NCBI GenBank assembly: GCA_946612625.1
Contig: CAMOEW010000003.1
Location: forward strand, 1-64,000
Origin: an uncultured Prevotella sp.
GTDB taxonomy: Bacteria > Bacteroidota > Bacteroidia > Bacteroidales > Bacteroidaceae
DNA: 64,000 nt
Direction: 5' to 3'
Below, in pieces: positions 40,121 to 51,074 of the stretch. A program made the position numbers and the translations under genes. How positions within the stretch are numbered: the stretch's first letter is position 1; each line of letters opens with the position of its first letter. A model generated the notes under the pieces. It saw nothing but the letters and a program-made list of their open reading frames with translations, ran no database searches and was not told the origin of the DNA.

Positions 40121-42610
40121 ATGGAAAAAATGAAGAAATGGATACCCGACGTGCTGGTGGTATTACTGTTTGTCATCATCTCGTTTGCCTACTTCTTCCC
40201 CGCAGATACCGAGGGAAGGATTCTCTACCGTCACGATGCCTCGGCAGGACGCGGTGCAGGACAGGAGGCCTCAGAATATCATGACCGTACTGGCAATGTG
40301 ACACGATGGACGAACGCGCTGTTCAGCGGTATGCCCACCTATCAGACAGCCCCTTCATACTCAAGCAACAAACCACTGGCTGTAATAGAGAAGGCATACC
40401 ATCTGTGGTTGCCTGACTACGTATGGTATCTGTTTGCATACCTGTTGGGCTTCTACATCCTGCTGCGTGCCTTCGACTTTAAGCAACACTTGGCAGCCTT
40501 GGGCTCCATCATATGGGCTTTCAGCAGTTATTTCCTGATTATCATCGCAGCAGGACATATCTGGAAAGTAATGGCGCTTGCCTACCTTCCACCACTTATC
40601 GGAGGTATAGTTCTTGCCTTCCGAGGAAAGTATCTGTGGGGTCTCGTGGTGACAGCGATATTCTCTGCTCTCGAAGTGCTTGCCAACCATGTGCAGATGA
40701 CATACTACTATCTGTTCGTAATCTTCTTCCTTGTGATAGCATTTGCATACGAGAGCATACGCGCTAAACGATACACCCATCTTGGTAAGGCAATAGCTGC
40801 CTGTGCAGCAGGCGGCATTATCGGCATCTGCATAAACCTCTCTAACCTGTATCACACATGGGAATACTCGCAGGAGACAATGCGCGGCAAGAGTGAATTG
40901 GTGAAGACGAATGCCGCCAACCAGACCAGTAGCGGACTTGACCGCGACTATATAACGCAGTGGAGCTATGGCATTGATGAGACATGGACACTGCTCATTC
41001 CCAACGCCAAGGGCGGAGCCCACCAGATACAGTTGAGAAACAATCCAAAAGCAATGGAGAAATGTGCCCCTCAGCTGGCACAATACATCGGACAATGGTA
41101 TCAGTACTGGGGTGAACAGCCATTCACTGCCGGTCCTGTATATGTCGGGGCATTTGTTATGATGCTCTTCATCCTGTCACTGTTCATTGTAACAGGACCA
41201 GTGAAATGGGGACTGCTTGCTGCAACGATACTATCAATATTGTTGTCATGGGGAAGGAACTTCATGCCGTTCACCGATCTGTTCATCGACTATATGCCTA
41301 TGTATGCGAAATTCCGCACTGTATCGTCGATTCTCGTGATTGCCGAATTCACTATTCCTCTGTTGGCAATGCTCGCATTGAAGAAGATTTGTGACAATCC
41401 GGACATTTTAAACAAGAAATTGAAATTCGTAATTCTCAGTTTCGCCCTCACAGCCGGCATCAGCACAATATTTGCACTCATGCCTTCAGCATTCTTCGAA
41501 TTCATATCATCAGCTGACCGTATGCAGCTCTCACAGTATGTCCCCACCGACATGATGGGACAGTTCTTAGACAATATAACAAAGGTACGCGAAGCTGTAT
41601 TCACAGCCGATTGTTGGCGAACGGTGATTATCATCAGCATCGGTACGCTCTGCCTGCTTCTCTTCAAAGCAAAGAAGCTACGCTCAGAATACATGATTGG
41701 AGCTGTCATTGTACTGTGCCTGATAGATATGTGGCAGGTTGACAAGCGCTATCTTTACGACGAGATGTTCGTTGACGGCAGCATCAAGGAGCAACCCATC
41801 CGTAAGACTCCTGCGATAGAGCAGATACTACGCGACAAGAACCTTGACTTCCGCACGCTGAACCTTGCCGGCGACACGTTCAACGAAAACGAGACGAGCT
41901 TCTACCTGAAGAGCATCGGAGGCTATCATGCCGCCAAGCTGCGCCGCTATCAAGAGATTATCGACCGTCACATCTCGCCTGAGATACAAAAGGCAATTGC
42001 TGCGATTTCGCAGAACGCGGGCGACATGACTTTAGTGAACGGCGACTCCATCTATCCTGTTCTGAACATGCTCAACACGAAGTATTTCATCATTCCGCTG
42101 CAAAGCGGCCAGTCAGTTCCCTTAGAGAATCCATACACCTACGGCAACGCATGGTTGGTTGACAAGGTGAACTATGTTGACAATGCCAATGATGAAATTG
42201 ATGCGTTGGCGACAACTCCGCTGCGCCATGAGGCAGTTGCCGACAAAAAATTCAAGGAGATACTCGGAGAAAGCGTCACACAAGACACCCTCAGCATCGT
42301 CAGAATCACATCGTATGAGCCCAACCAGCTGAAATACGATGTACAGTCGGACAAGGGTGGTGTAATAGTATTCTCCGAGATATACTATCCCGGCTGGACA
42401 GCCACTATCGACGGAGCAGAGGCAGAGCTTGGCCGCGTTGACTATGTTCTCCGTGCGCTCAAAGTCAACCCTGGGCATCATAAAGTTGTTCTCTCATTCT
42501 TCCCAAAGAGCATCGACCGTACCGAAACCATTGCATACGTTGCCTACGGTCTGCTACTGCTCGCAATCGCAGCAGCAGCATTCCATAGCTGGAAGAGAAA
42601 AGAACAATAG
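40121..42610 (+). CDS. YfhO-family membrane protein
   Basis: 829 aa polytopic protein with soluble C-terminal region (GGVIVFSEIYYPGWTATIDG) typical of YfhO. Confidence 0.8.
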   Translation: MEKMKKWIPDVLVVLLFVIISFAYFFPADTEGRILYRHDASAGRGAGQEASEYHDRTGNVTRWTNALFSGMPTYQTAPSYSSNKPLAVIEKAYHLWLPDYVWYLFAYLLGFYILLRAFDFKQHLAALGSIIWAFSSYFLIIIAAGHIWKVMALAYLPPLIGGIVLAFRGKYLWGLVVTAIFSALEVLANHVQMTYYYLFVIFFLVIAFAYESIRAKRYTHLGKAIAACAAGGIIGICINLSNLYHTWEYSQETMRGKSELVKTNAANQTSSGLDRDYITQWSYGIDETWTLLIPNAKGGAHQIQLRNNPKAMEKCAPQLAQYIGQWYQYWGEQPFTAGPVYVGAFVMMLFILSLFIVTGPVKWGLLAATILSILLSWGRNFMPFTDLFIDYMPMYAKFRTVSSILVIAEFTIPLLAMLALKKICDNPDILNKKLKFVILSFALTAGISTIFALMPSAFFEFISSADRMQLSQYVPTDMMGQFLDNITKVREAVFTADCWRTVIIISIGTLCLLLFKAKKLRSEYMIGAVIVLCLIDMWQVDKRYLYDEMFVDGSIKEQPIRKTPAIEQILRDKNLDFRTLNLAGDTFNENETSFYLKSIGGYHAAKLRRYQEIIDRHISPEIQKAIAAISQNAGDMTLVNGDSIYPVLNMLNTKYFIIPLQSGQSVPLENPYTYGNAWLVDKVNYVDNANDEIDALATTPLRHEAVADKKFKEILGESVTQDTLSIVRITSYEPNQLKYDVQSDKGGVIVFSEIYYPGWTATIDGAEAELGRVDYVLRALKVNPGHHKVVLSFFPKSIDRTETIAYVAYGLLLLAIAAAAFHSWKRKEQ

Positions 42611-42624
42611 AACATATTAACCAC

Positions 42625-42664
42625 GGAATGAAGAAGCCGCCCATCTAGGCGGCTTCTTCATTCC
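42625..42664. terminator. Bidirectional intrinsic terminator, 17-bp perfect arms
   Basis: GGAATGAAGAAGCCGCC-CATCTA-GGCGGCTTCTTCATTCC between convergent genes. Confidence 0.9.
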
Positions 42665-44460
42665 TTATTTGCTTTCTTTCTTTCGTTATGGTCGAGTATG
42701 ATTTTTCGCATACGCATTGACTTAGGGGTCACCTCCACCAGCTCGTCTTCCTTGATATATTCAAGACACTCTTCAAGACTCATCACCGTCTTTGGGATGA
42801 TACGAGCCTTGTCGTCGCTTCCAGAAGCACGCACGTTCGTAAGCTGTTTTGCCTTGCAGACATTGATGACGAGGTCTTTCTCATGAATATGTTCACCTAC
42901 GACTTCACCCATATACACATCCTCACCCGGGTCGATGAAGAACTTGCCGCGGTCCTGCAGTTTGTCGATAGCATATGCATACGACTGTCCTGTCTCCATA
43001 GCAATGAGCGAGCCGTTGGAACGACGGTCAATGTCTCCCTTATACGGCTGATATTCCTTATAGCGGTGAGCCATTATGGCTTCTCCCTGTGAAGCTGTAA
43101 GCACATTTGTTCGCAGTCCGATGATGCCGCGCGAGGGGATATCAAACTCTATATTCACCCTGTCGCCCTGGCTCTCCATTGACGTCATTTCTCCTTTTCG
43201 CCGTGTCACCATATCAATCATCTTCGACGCGAATTCCTCAGGAACATTGATGGTGAGTTCCTCTACTGGTTCGCACTTGACGCCGTCAATATCCTTATAT
43301 ATTACCTGCGGCTGTCCTACGGCAAGTTCATATCCCTCGCGCCGCATAGTTTCGACAAGCACGCTCAAATGGAGCACGCCACGACCACTAACCACCCACT
43401 TATCGGTAGAATCTTCGAACTGTTCAACGCGAAGTGCAAGATTTTTCTCCAGTTCTTTCTCCAGACGGTCGTTGATATGCCGTGAAGTGACAAACTTTCC
43501 TTCCTTGCCGAAGAACGGCGAGTCGTTAATCTGGAAGAGCATTGACATAGTGGGTTCGTCAATAGCAATCGGTGGCAGAGCATCGGGATTCTCGAAATCG
43601 CAGAGAGTGTCGCCAATCTCGAATTTCTCCAATCCTATTACTGCACATATATCTCCGCAATCTACTATGTCGGTGCGCTGATGACCCATACCATCAAATG
43701 TATGAAGTTCCTTTATCTTGGTTTTTTCGATGCTGCCGTCGCGATGGCAAATTGTCACCTGCTGTCCGTCTCGGAACGTTCCCCTATGCACCCTGCCCAC
43801 GGCAATTCGTCCCGTATAACTTGAATAGTCAAGACTGGTGATAAGCATCTGCGGCGTACCCTCAATCTGCTTCGGTGCAGGAATCACCTCGACGATTTTG
43901 TCAAGCAGGTAAGTGATATTGTCGGTTGGCTTGTTATAGTCTTCGCTCATCCATCCGTTCTTGGCAGAACCATAAACGACAGGAAAGTCGAGTTGGTCTT
44001 CAGTAGCATTAAGCGAAAACATAAGGTCGAATACCATCTCATACACCTCTTCCGGGCGGCAGTTTGGTTTATCCACCTTGTTTACAACTACTATTGGTTT
44101 CAGCCCTATCTGCAATGCCTTCTGCAGCACGAATCGTGTCTGTGGCATTGGCCCCTCGAAAGCATCCACAAGTAGCAGACAACCGTCGGCCATATTCAGC
44201 ACACGTTCCACTTCGCCTCCAAAGTCAGAGTGTCCCGGAGTGTCGATGATATTAATTTTCGTTCCTTTCCAGTTGATGGAAACATTCTTCGAGAGGATAG
44301 TTATTCCGCGCTCGCGTTCCAAATCGTTGCTATCCAACACCTGGCTGCTCAGGTTCTGTCCCTCACGGAAAAGATTACCTGCCAGCATCATCTTATCGAC
44401 CAATGTTGTCTTTCCATGATCGACGTGAGCTATAATTGCAATGTTTCTGATGTCTTGCAT
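42658..44460 (-). CDS. typA: Ribosome-associated translational GTPase TypA/BipA
   Basis: IRNIAIIAHVDHGKTTLVDKMM, DTPGHSDFGGEVERVL, VVNKVDKPNCRPEEV. Confidence 0.97.
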   Translation of the reverse strand: MQDIRNIAIIAHVDHGKTTLVDKMMLAGNLFREGQNLSSQVLDSNDLERERGITILSKNVSINWKGTKINIIDTPGHSDFGGEVERVLNMADGCLLLVDAFEGPMPQTRFVLQKALQIGLKPIVVVNKVDKPNCRPEEVYEMVFDLMFSLNATEDQLDFPVVYGSAKNGWMSEDYNKPTDNITYLLDKIVEVIPAPKQIEGTPQMLITSLDYSSYTGRIAVGRVHRGTFRDGQQVTICHRDGSIEKTKIKELHTFDGMGHQRTDIVDCGDICAVIGLEKFEIGDTLCDFENPDALPPIAIDEPTMSMLFQINDSPFFGKEGKFVTSRHINDRLEKELEKNLALRVEQFEDSTDKWVVSGRGVLHLSVLVETMRREGYELAVGQPQVIYKDIDGVKCEPVEELTINVPEEFASKMIDMVTRRKGEMTSMESQGDRVNIEFDIPSRGIIGLRTNVLTASQGEAIMAHRYKEYQPYKGDIDRRSNGSLIAMETGQSYAYAIDKLQDRGKFFIDPGEDVYMGEVVGEHIHEKDLVINVCKAKQLTNVRASGSDDKARIIPKTVMSLEECLEYIKEDELVEVTPKSMRMRKIILDHNERKKANKE

Positions 44461-44485
44461 TTTCCTTTTACCTTAAAAACGGGTG

Positions 44486-44493
44486 CAAAGGTA
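44486..44493 (-). promoter_or_regulatory. -7 box TACCTTTG for typA
   Basis: CAAAGGTA on plus strand, 26 bp from the start codon. Confidence 0.5.
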
Positions 44494-44535
44494 CAACTTT
44501 TTTCGGAAATTCTTGCTATATTCAGAAAAAAAGTG

Positions 44536-44543
44536 TACCTTTG
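44536..44543 (+). promoter_or_regulatory. -7 box TACCTTTG for rpsO
   Basis: Consensus match upstream of an approximately 105-nt leader. Confidence 0.5.
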
Positions 44544-44652
44544 CAGCCGCAATTCGGAAAATCCGAAACATTCGAAGTTGTGAACCGCCAGTGATTAGGC
44601 AGGAAAAGCAATCGAAGGATGTTATTGCACTAATTATTAATCACGTTTAAAA

Positions 44653-44922
44653 ATGTATTTAAACAAAGAAAAGAAGACTGAGATTTTCTCTCAGTATGGC
44701 AAGGATGCCAAGGACACAGGCTCAGTAGAAAGCCAGGTAGCGCTGCTTACCTATCGTATCACTCATTTGACAGACCACCTGAAGCAGAACCACAAGGATC
44801 ATGTTACGGCTCGCAGCCTGACCATGCTCGTTGGTCGCCGTCGCAAGCTGTTGAAGTATCTCTATAACAGAGACATCAACCGCTATCGTGAACTTATCAA
44901 GGCTCTTGGTCTCCGCCACTAA
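44653..44922 (+). CDS. rpsO: 30S ribosomal protein S15
   Basis: 89 aa; DTGSVESQVALLTYRITHLTDHLKQNHKDHVTARSL..LVGRRRKLLKYL. Confidence 0.97.
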   Translation: MYLNKEKKTEIFSQYGKDAKDTGSVESQVALLTYRITHLTDHLKQNHKDHVTARSLTMLVGRRRKLLKYLYNRDINRYRELIKALGLRH

Positions 44923-44940
44923 TCAGCGAGAGAAAACGAA

Positions 44941-44978
44941 AATATTAAAGGCTGCACCGAGGTGCAGCCTTTAATATT
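44941..44978. terminator. Intrinsic terminator after rpsO
   Basis: AATATTAAAGGCTGCACC-GA-GGTGCAGCCTTTAATATT followed by T-run. Confidence 0.92.
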
Positions 44979-44997
44979 TTTTTCAGTCCTTGTCTTC

Positions 44998-46476
44998 TTA
45001 CATCTTTCCGATGGTGACGCTGACGTTTTGCTTCTTTATATCCTTACAGTTGTTGAAGTAAGCGTCTTTTTCGGCAATAATGTCGATGTTCTTCAATGTA
45101 ATGCCGTCGATAGGCATTTCTGGCAGTCCGTTGAACTCCATTGCCCTTCCTGCTCCTGCACATATAATATCCTGAATATGTATGTTGCGGAAGATAGGTG
45201 TGGTCTCATCAACAGGCTTTAGATCATTGGCAACGGCTGCCGTGCCGTCTTCATTGTTCTCCACTACCGACTTTCCATTGTAATACATATTAAATGTGAT
45301 TGCATCGGCTTTAATCTGCATCATCGAGATACCCTTGATATATATGTTCTCGACAATACCGCCGCGCCCACGCTGGCTCTTGAAGCGCAGTCCTACGTCG
45401 GTACCAAGGAACTGGCAGTTCTGCACGCTGATGTTCCTCACGCCTCCACTCATCTCTGAACCTACGACAAAACCTCCATGCCCGGCAAACACCGTACATC
45501 CATCCACAACAACATTCTCGCACGGACGAGCACGTCTGCGTCCGTCGGCATCCTTTCCGCTCTTTATACAGATACCATCGTCGCCGGCATCGAAGCGTGA
45601 ATTGATGATAAGAGCATTCTTGCACGACTCAAGGTCGAGGGCATCGCCGTTTTGTGCGTATGACGGATTGCGCACAAGCACGTCTTTGATAATCACGTTC
45701 TCGCACATCAGCGGATGGATGTTCCACGCTGGTGAGTTCTGGAAGATACACCCTTCGAGCTTTACATTCTTACACTCGATGAAACTTACCATCACCGGGC
45801 GCAGGAAACGGCGTATGCTGTTCCACTCTGCGTCGCTCTTGATGTTCTGCGGCACATTCATCTGTGCCAATGCCTCACCCTTGGCATATCCTTCAGACGG
45901 CACCCAGTATGCTTTCTTCTTGTCAACTATACCTCCGCTGCTGGTGAAGTTGCTCCACTGCGAGTCGGTCACCTTAGCCTTCTTTACGGGTCGCCAGTAC
46001 TGACCGTTTCCATCGATTACACCCTGCCCGGTAATTGCCACGTTGGTTGCATTGCGGGCATTGATAGGCGACTGGCACCGCTTGGTGTCAAGTCCCTCAA
46101 ACACTGTCTCTACAATAGGGTACAGGCTTTCATCGGGCACAAAAGTTATAACAGCGCCGCTCATAACATGCAGGTTGATATTGCTCTTGAGCGTAATCGG
46201 ACCGGTAAGCCACACGCCCTTCGGAACGACGAGCTTGCCGCCGCCCTTTTTCGTCAAGGCATCAATAGCCTTGGCAAAAGCCTCGGTACATAGCTTCGAG
46301 CCATTACCGACAGCTCCGAAATCCGTCAGGTTAACCTCATTATTTGGAAAAACAGGGTCAGAAACTTCTGCCATCTTGAATGGCAAGTTCTGGGTGTACT
46401 GCTTGTACGGGTTGTCGGCATAAACAGCAATTGCCGCACATGCTACCACCAACAGAGAAAAAAATTGTTTGTTCAT
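44998..46476 (-). CDS. Glycoside hydrolase family 28 (polygalacturonase-like), secreted
   Basis: NGDALDLESCKNALIINSRFDAGDDGICIKSGKD, GHGGFVVGSEMSGG motifs; signal peptide. Confidence 0.92.
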   Translation of the reverse strand: MNKQFFSLLVVACAAIAVYADNPYKQYTQNLPFKMAEVSDPVFPNNEVNLTDFGAVGNGSKLCTEAFAKAIDALTKKGGGKLVVPKGVWLTGPITLKSNINLHVMSGAVITFVPDESLYPIVETVFEGLDTKRCQSPINARNATNVAITGQGVIDGNGQYWRPVKKAKVTDSQWSNFTSSGGIVDKKKAYWVPSEGYAKGEALAQMNVPQNIKSDAEWNSIRRFLRPVMVSFIECKNVKLEGCIFQNSPAWNIHPLMCENVIIKDVLVRNPSYAQNGDALDLESCKNALIINSRFDAGDDGICIKSGKDADGRRRARPCENVVVDGCTVFAGHGGFVVGSEMSGGVRNISVQNCQFLGTDVGLRFKSQRGRGGIVENIYIKGISMMQIKADAITFNMYYNGKSVVENNEDGTAAVANDLKPVDETTPIFRNIHIQDIICAGAGRAMEFNGLPEMPIDGITLKNIDIIAEKDAYFNNCKDIKKQNVSVTIGKM

Positions 46477-46530
46477 TTTGAGTAGATTTAGTTATTTTGG
46501 CACAAAGTTAGCAAATAAATCTGACAACGA

Positions 46531-46971
46531 CTAATTTTTCGGCAAAAAAATCTCTCTCAGTGGGATATTAACAAATTCACGTTGATTAATCAGCGGGTGT
46601 GGTATGACAAGATCTGGAGTGTCAAGCGATATATCATCATATAATAATATGTCGATGTCGATAATCCTGTCATGATATACCGGCTTTCCGCTCCCGTCGC
46701 GCGACGATTTCTGCCGTCGTCCCATCTCAATTTCAATTTTCTGCGTTATGTCAAGCACTTCGTGAGGCGAAAGCGACGTGGAACAGCAGACTACGGCATT
46801 GACAAAGCTGTTGTCGGATTGGAATCCCCAAGGCTCGGAGAAATAAAGAGCCGATTGGCGCATTACTGCGCCCACCAGCTCTCTGATTCTCTTTACAGCT
46901 TCACGTATGTTCGCCTCCTTGTCGCCGAGGTTGGTTCCCAGGCCCAGATAGACAACATGCGCAGCTCCCAT
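46531..46971 (-). CDS. folK: 2-amino-4-hydroxy-6-hydroxymethyldihydropteridine diphosphokinase
   Basis: YLGLGTNLGDKEANIREAV, DRIIDIDILLYDD, IPHPLINQREFV. Confidence 0.93.
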   Translation of the reverse strand: MGAAHVVYLGLGTNLGDKEANIREAVKRIRELVGAVMRQSALYFSEPWGFQSDNSFVNAVVCCSTSLSPHEVLDITQKIEIEMGRRQKSSRDGSGKPVYHDRIIDIDILLYDDISLDTPDLVIPHPLINQREFVNIPLREIFLPKN

Positions 46972-47011
46972 TATCTATTTTTCCGTTACCGATTATCCAT
47001 TAGCGAAGCGC

Positions 47012-48154
47012 TCAGTCGTCGAGGATAAGCATACAGTCGCCGTAGCACCCGAACTTATACCCGTTCTTGACCGCTTGGTTATAGGCTTCATATACAAGGT
47101 CATAGCCTCCGAAAGCAGCCGTTGACATCATCATCGGCGACTCAGGATGATAGAAGTTTGCCATCATTGCAGTGGCAAGCCCGAACTCGTATGGCGGGAA
47201 GATAAACTTGTTGGTCCATCCGTCATATTCTTTCAGCAATCCGTCGGTACCTACAGCCGTTTCTGTGGCACGCATGGTGCTGGTGCCTACGATACACACG
47301 TTCTTACCATCGGCTTTTGCCCGGTTTACGAGATTGCAAGCCTCCTGAGAAACCACCATCTGCTCTGAACTCATCTTATGCTTTGTCAGGTCTTCCACCT
47401 CTATAGGATCAAAATTGCCAAGACCGCAGTGCAAGGTGACGAACGCCGGACTGATGCCGCGTATCTCCATCATCTTCATCATCTCGCGGCTAAAATGCAA
47501 CCCCGTTGCGGGTGCCGTCACAGCACCTTCGTTTCTCGCAAAGATGGTCTGGAAATTTTCGATATCATCGGAAGTATATGGACGATTGTCAACGATATAG
47601 CGTGGCAGCGGCGACTCCCCGAGAGCAAAGAGCTCACGCTTGAACTCGTCGTGCGGACAGTCGTAAAGGAATCGCAGCGTACGCCCACGGCTCGTGGTAT
47701 TGTCGATAACCTCGGCAACCATAGGTCCGTCGTCCTCAAAGAACAGCTTGTTACCGATACGAATCTTGCGCGCCGGTTCTACAAGCACATCCCACAGCCG
47801 CAACTCTTCGTTAAGCTCACGCAGCAGGAACACCTCGATCTTAGCATCCGTCTTCTCCTTCGTACCGTACAACCTCGCCGGAAACACCTTCGTGTCGTTG
47901 AAGACAAAGACATCGCCCTCGCCAAAATATTTCAAGCTGTCGCGGAAAGTGAGGAAATGCTCCGTGTCGTTCCCTTTAGCATCTTTCTGGAACATTTCTA
48001 TCCGCTCACTCTTTCGGTGTACGAGCATCAGCCGGCATTCATCGCGATGATAGATTTTATCTACTGTACCATCCTCATTCTTAAAGACGCGGCACGACGG
48101 CTCAAGAGCCACCAGCTCTTCCGGCAGTCTGAATTTAAACTGTGATAGTTTCAT
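47012..48154 (-). CDS. queA: tRNA preQ1(34) S-adenosylmethionine ribosyltransferase-isomerase
   Basis: [55 protein letters not shown]-like segments. Confidence 0.93.
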   Translation of the reverse strand: MKLSQFKFRLPEELVALEPSCRVFKNEDGTVDKIYHRDECRLMLVHRKSERIEMFQKDAKGNDTEHFLTFRDSLKYFGEGDVFVFNDTKVFPARLYGTKEKTDAKIEVFLLRELNEELRLWDVLVEPARKIRIGNKLFFEDDGPMVAEVIDNTTSRGRTLRFLYDCPHDEFKRELFALGESPLPRYIVDNRPYTSDDIENFQTIFARNEGAVTAPATGLHFSREMMKMMEIRGISPAFVTLHCGLGNFDPIEVEDLTKHKMSSEQMVVSQEACNLVNRAKADGKNVCIVGTSTMRATETAVGTDGLLKEYDGWTNKFIFPPYEFGLATAMMANFYHPESPMMMSTAAFGGYDLVYEAYNQAVKNGYKFGCYGDCMLILDD

Positions 48155-48207
48155 GTGTATCCTTCTTTCTTGATTCTTTCCTATGCGGCGCATGGAAGCA
48201 CCGCCTG

Positions 48208-48903
48208 CTAATTCTCAATTTTCTCTAACCAGTCTGGAATATCATCCATCTTGATGCAGTCTTCCAACCGCACATTACCTACACGAGTGCGACACAACGC
48301 CGTAAGGTAGGCACCGCTTCCGAGAGCTTTGCCGATATCTCGAGCCAGCGAACGTATGTACGTACCCTTTCCGCATACCACACGGATGCTCATCCGCATC
48401 GTCACAGGATTGAAATCCGTCAGCTCAATCTCTTCAATATGTACAGGCTTTGCCACCAGCTGTACGTCTTGACCACTGCGTTTCAGTTTATATGCTCTGT
48501 CGCCTCCTATCTTGCAAGCTGAATAGGCCGGCGGCACCTGCATTATATCGCCCACGAAGCCGCCAATGGTTTTCCGTATCAGCTCTTCGCTGATATGCGC
48601 TGTAGGATATGTCTTATCGACGTCGTGTTCCATGTCGAAACTCGCTGTCGTGGCTCCGAGCTGAAGGGTGGCGATGTATTCTTTTTCGTGCAGCTGCAGC
48701 GACTCTATCTCCTTGGTCTTCTTTCCTGTACATAGTATCAGCACGCCTGTGGCAAGCGGGTCAAGTGTTCCGGCATGTCCGGTTTTCACTCGCTTCACAC
48801 CGGCCTTCATAGAGATGAGATAGCGCACCCGTGCGAGCGCACCGAAACTCGACATCCTATATGGCTTGTCCAAGTATATGTATTCTCCTTCTACGAAATT
48901 CAT
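48208..48903 (-). CDS. truB: tRNA pseudouridine(55) synthase
   Basis: [35 protein letters not shown]. Confidence 0.94.
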   Translation of the reverse strand: MNFVEGEYIYLDKPYRMSSFGALARVRYLISMKAGVKRVKTGHAGTLDPLATGVLILCTGKKTKEIESLQLHEKEYIATLQLGATTASFDMEHDVDKTYPTAHISEELIRKTIGGFVGDIMQVPPAYSACKIGGDRAYKLKRSGQDVQLVAKPVHIEEIELTDFNPVTMRMSIRVVCGKGTYIRSLARDIGKALGSGAYLTALCRTRVGNVRLEDCIKMDDIPDWLEKIEN

Positions 48904-49761
48904 TTAATCTACCATTGCCAACGACTGACCGGATATGAGCAGTGCCAAAATGATGCCACCCACAATGATTCGATACCACCCAAACGCCTTGAAACCGTAT
49001 TTCGACACAAAGTCAACAAACCATTTCATGGCAAGCAATGCCACAATGAACGACACCACGCATCCCACAATGAGCATAGTGATATTATGCGTCGTTGCCC
49101 ATGTCCCACCCTCTTTCATCAGGTCGAGCAGGTCGAGTAGCGTTGCTCCTGCCATTGTAGGCACGGCAAGAAAGAACGAGAACTCGGCGGCAGCCCTGCG
49201 TGTAAGTCCTTGTGCCATGCCGCCCACGATGGTAGCCATCGAACGCGACACTCCCGGAATGACCGAGATGCACTGGAATAGTCCCACGTTGAACGCCCGC
49301 TTCTCGTTCATCTTGTTGGCCTCGCTGCCTTTATTGAAAATACGGTCGCAGTAGAGCATGAACACACCTCCCACGACAAGCATGACAGCCACCACCCAAA
49401 CCGAGTCGAGCAGCCAGTCGAGCAGTCCCGACTTCTTTGCAACCAGGCCGATGACCACAGCCGGTATCACTCCGACGATAAGCAGCCAGTAGAAATAAAA
49501 CCTGTGCTTCAGTTTCTGCAATGTGCTGCTTCCCTCCGGTGCTGGAGTGTTGTCGAAGATGAAAAAGCGTTTCCAGTATAGGCACACCACCGAGAGGATG
49601 GCGCCAAACTGTATGATAAACGTGAACGCATGCACAAACTCATCGCCTTGTGGCACACCAAGCAGGTTCTGCGTTATAATCATGTGTCCTGTAGATGACA
49701 CAGGAAGGAACTCAGTCAGTCCCTCAACAATACTGATAATAATTGTCTGCCAAAGATCCAT
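48904..49761 (-). CDS. uppP: Undecaprenyl-diphosphate phosphatase
   Basis: SIVEGLTEFLPVSSTGHMII, IPGVSRSMATIVGGMAQGLTRRAAAEFSFFLAVP. Confidence 0.95.
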   Translation of the reverse strand: MDLWQTIIISIVEGLTEFLPVSSTGHMIITQNLLGVPQGDEFVHAFTFIIQFGAILSVVCLYWKRFFIFDNTPAPEGSSTLQKLKHRFYFYWLLIVGVIPAVVIGLVAKKSGLLDWLLDSVWVVAVMLVVGGVFMLYCDRIFNKGSEANKMNEKRAFNVGLFQCISVIPGVSRSMATIVGGMAQGLTRRAAAEFSFFLAVPTMAGATLLDLLDLMKEGGTWATTHNITMLIVGCVVSFIVALLAMKWFVDFVSKYGFKAFGWYRIIVGGIILALLISGQSLAMVD

Positions 49762-49769
49762 TTACTACT

Positions 49770-50012
49770 TCACTCCTTTTCTTCTTTAGTCCCTTTCGGT
49801 TTCTTAACAATAGCGTAGATAATCGACAAGAAGCCCAGAAGACATACCACCGGGGCTACCTTTACTCTCCGTGCACTGAAGATGTCGGGATTGTACGCCT
49901 CATCGGTAGAGCCCGGACCGCTCATCAACAGGAATCCGATGATTACGACCACCATGCCTATAGCCAGCAACATGTAGTTGGTGCGGTCGAATGCCAAGTT
50001 TTTTCTATCCAT
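49770..50012 (-). CDS. DUF3098 small membrane protein
   Basis: 80 aa, two TM segments; position between ftsX and uppP is typical in Bacteroidetes. Confidence 0.8.
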   Translation of the reverse strand: MDRKNLAFDRTNYMLLAIGMVVVIIGFLLMSGPGSTDEAYNPDIFSARRVKVAPVVCLLGFLSIIYAIVKKPKGTKEEKE

Positions 50013-50043
50013 AGATATATTTTTATTTCTTAATTATTAACTT

Positions 50044-50922
50044 CTAAATCTTATACAAATCCCCCGCCCTCATTCTCAGGAATTTCCCTACCGAAAGATA
50101 CGAGCTGAGCGTTGTGATTACGATGCCAAAGACAAACACTGCCACGCCTACGATTGCGAGTTCAACCCACGATACGAGTGTAAGTATTCCGGGGTTCTGC
50201 ACATACAGCCCATAGAATCCCACAGAAAGAAAGCAACATGCCAGGAAGGCTGCCACCACTCCTACTATTAGGGCTCTTCTGACAAACGGCCATCTGATGA
50301 ATCCCCACGAAGCCCCCACAAGTTTCATCGTATGTATGAGGAAGCGGCGCGAATAGATGCCCAACCTCACGGTATTGTTAATCAGCGCAAACGAAATAAA
50401 CGTCAGTAGAAGTGCCAGCACAAGCAGTATGAGGCTGAACTTTCGCAGGTTGCTGTTCACCTTGTCCATCAGGTCAACCTGATAGTCAACATCAGTAATG
50501 GCGGGATTCGCCTTCAATTCCTTCGAAATCCACTTCAGTGAATCCTTGTTGGCATAGTCGGCTTTCAGCTGCATTTCGATAGTGGCGGGAAAGGGATTAA
50601 ACCCTATGAACTCCGACGGGTCGCTGCCCAAAGCCTTGCTTTGCTCACGGTTTGCCTGTTCCTTGCTGATATAGTCTATCTGCTTAGCATACGGACGGTG
50701 GTATATGTCGCGCACAAGCAGATGACCATCATTGACTGTGAGAGTGTCGTTGACTACTGCTGTAACCATAAAGTTCTCCCTAAAGTATTTCGAGAGGTTG
50801 TGTGCCGTCAGTACAGAGAACACCACCAACCCCAGTAGCACGAGCACCATCGATGTACTTATACACAACGTAACAACCTGCAAACCACGATGTCCACTGG
50901 CATTTCTTGACTTTCTTCTCAT
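50044..50922 (-). CDS. ftsX: Cell division permease FtsX
   Basis: 292 aa, four-TM FtsX topology with extracytoplasmic loop; RLGIYSRRFLIHTMKLVGASWGFIRWPF. Confidence 0.88.
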   Translation of the reverse strand: MRRKSRNASGHRGLQVVTLCISTSMVLVLLGLVVFSVLTAHNLSKYFRENFMVTAVVNDTLTVNDGHLLVRDIYHRPYAKQIDYISKEQANREQSKALGSDPSEFIGFNPFPATIEMQLKADYANKDSLKWISKELKANPAITDVDYQVDLMDKVNSNLRKFSLILLVLALLLTFISFALINNTVRLGIYSRRFLIHTMKLVGASWGFIRWPFVRRALIVGVVAAFLACCFLSVGFYGLYVQNPGILTLVSWVELAIVGVAVFVFGIVITTLSSYLSVGKFLRMRAGDLYKI

Positions 50923-51025
50923 TCGCTCTTGTGTCTTTTAAGCCGAAATTGCTGCAAAATTAGCAATTTTTCCATTAACAATCAAGGAATTAATATTAAT
51001 TAACCTGCATTCTCTAAAATATTAT

Positions 51026-51033
51026 GTACCTTT
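51026..51033 (+). promoter_or_regulatory. -7 box TACCTTTG for the radical SAM gene
   Basis: TAnnTTTG match about 40 bp upstream of ATG 51075. Confidence 0.45.
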
Positions 51034-51074
51034 GCATCTGAAATTTAAAATTTATCAAATAGTAAATTGTATAT

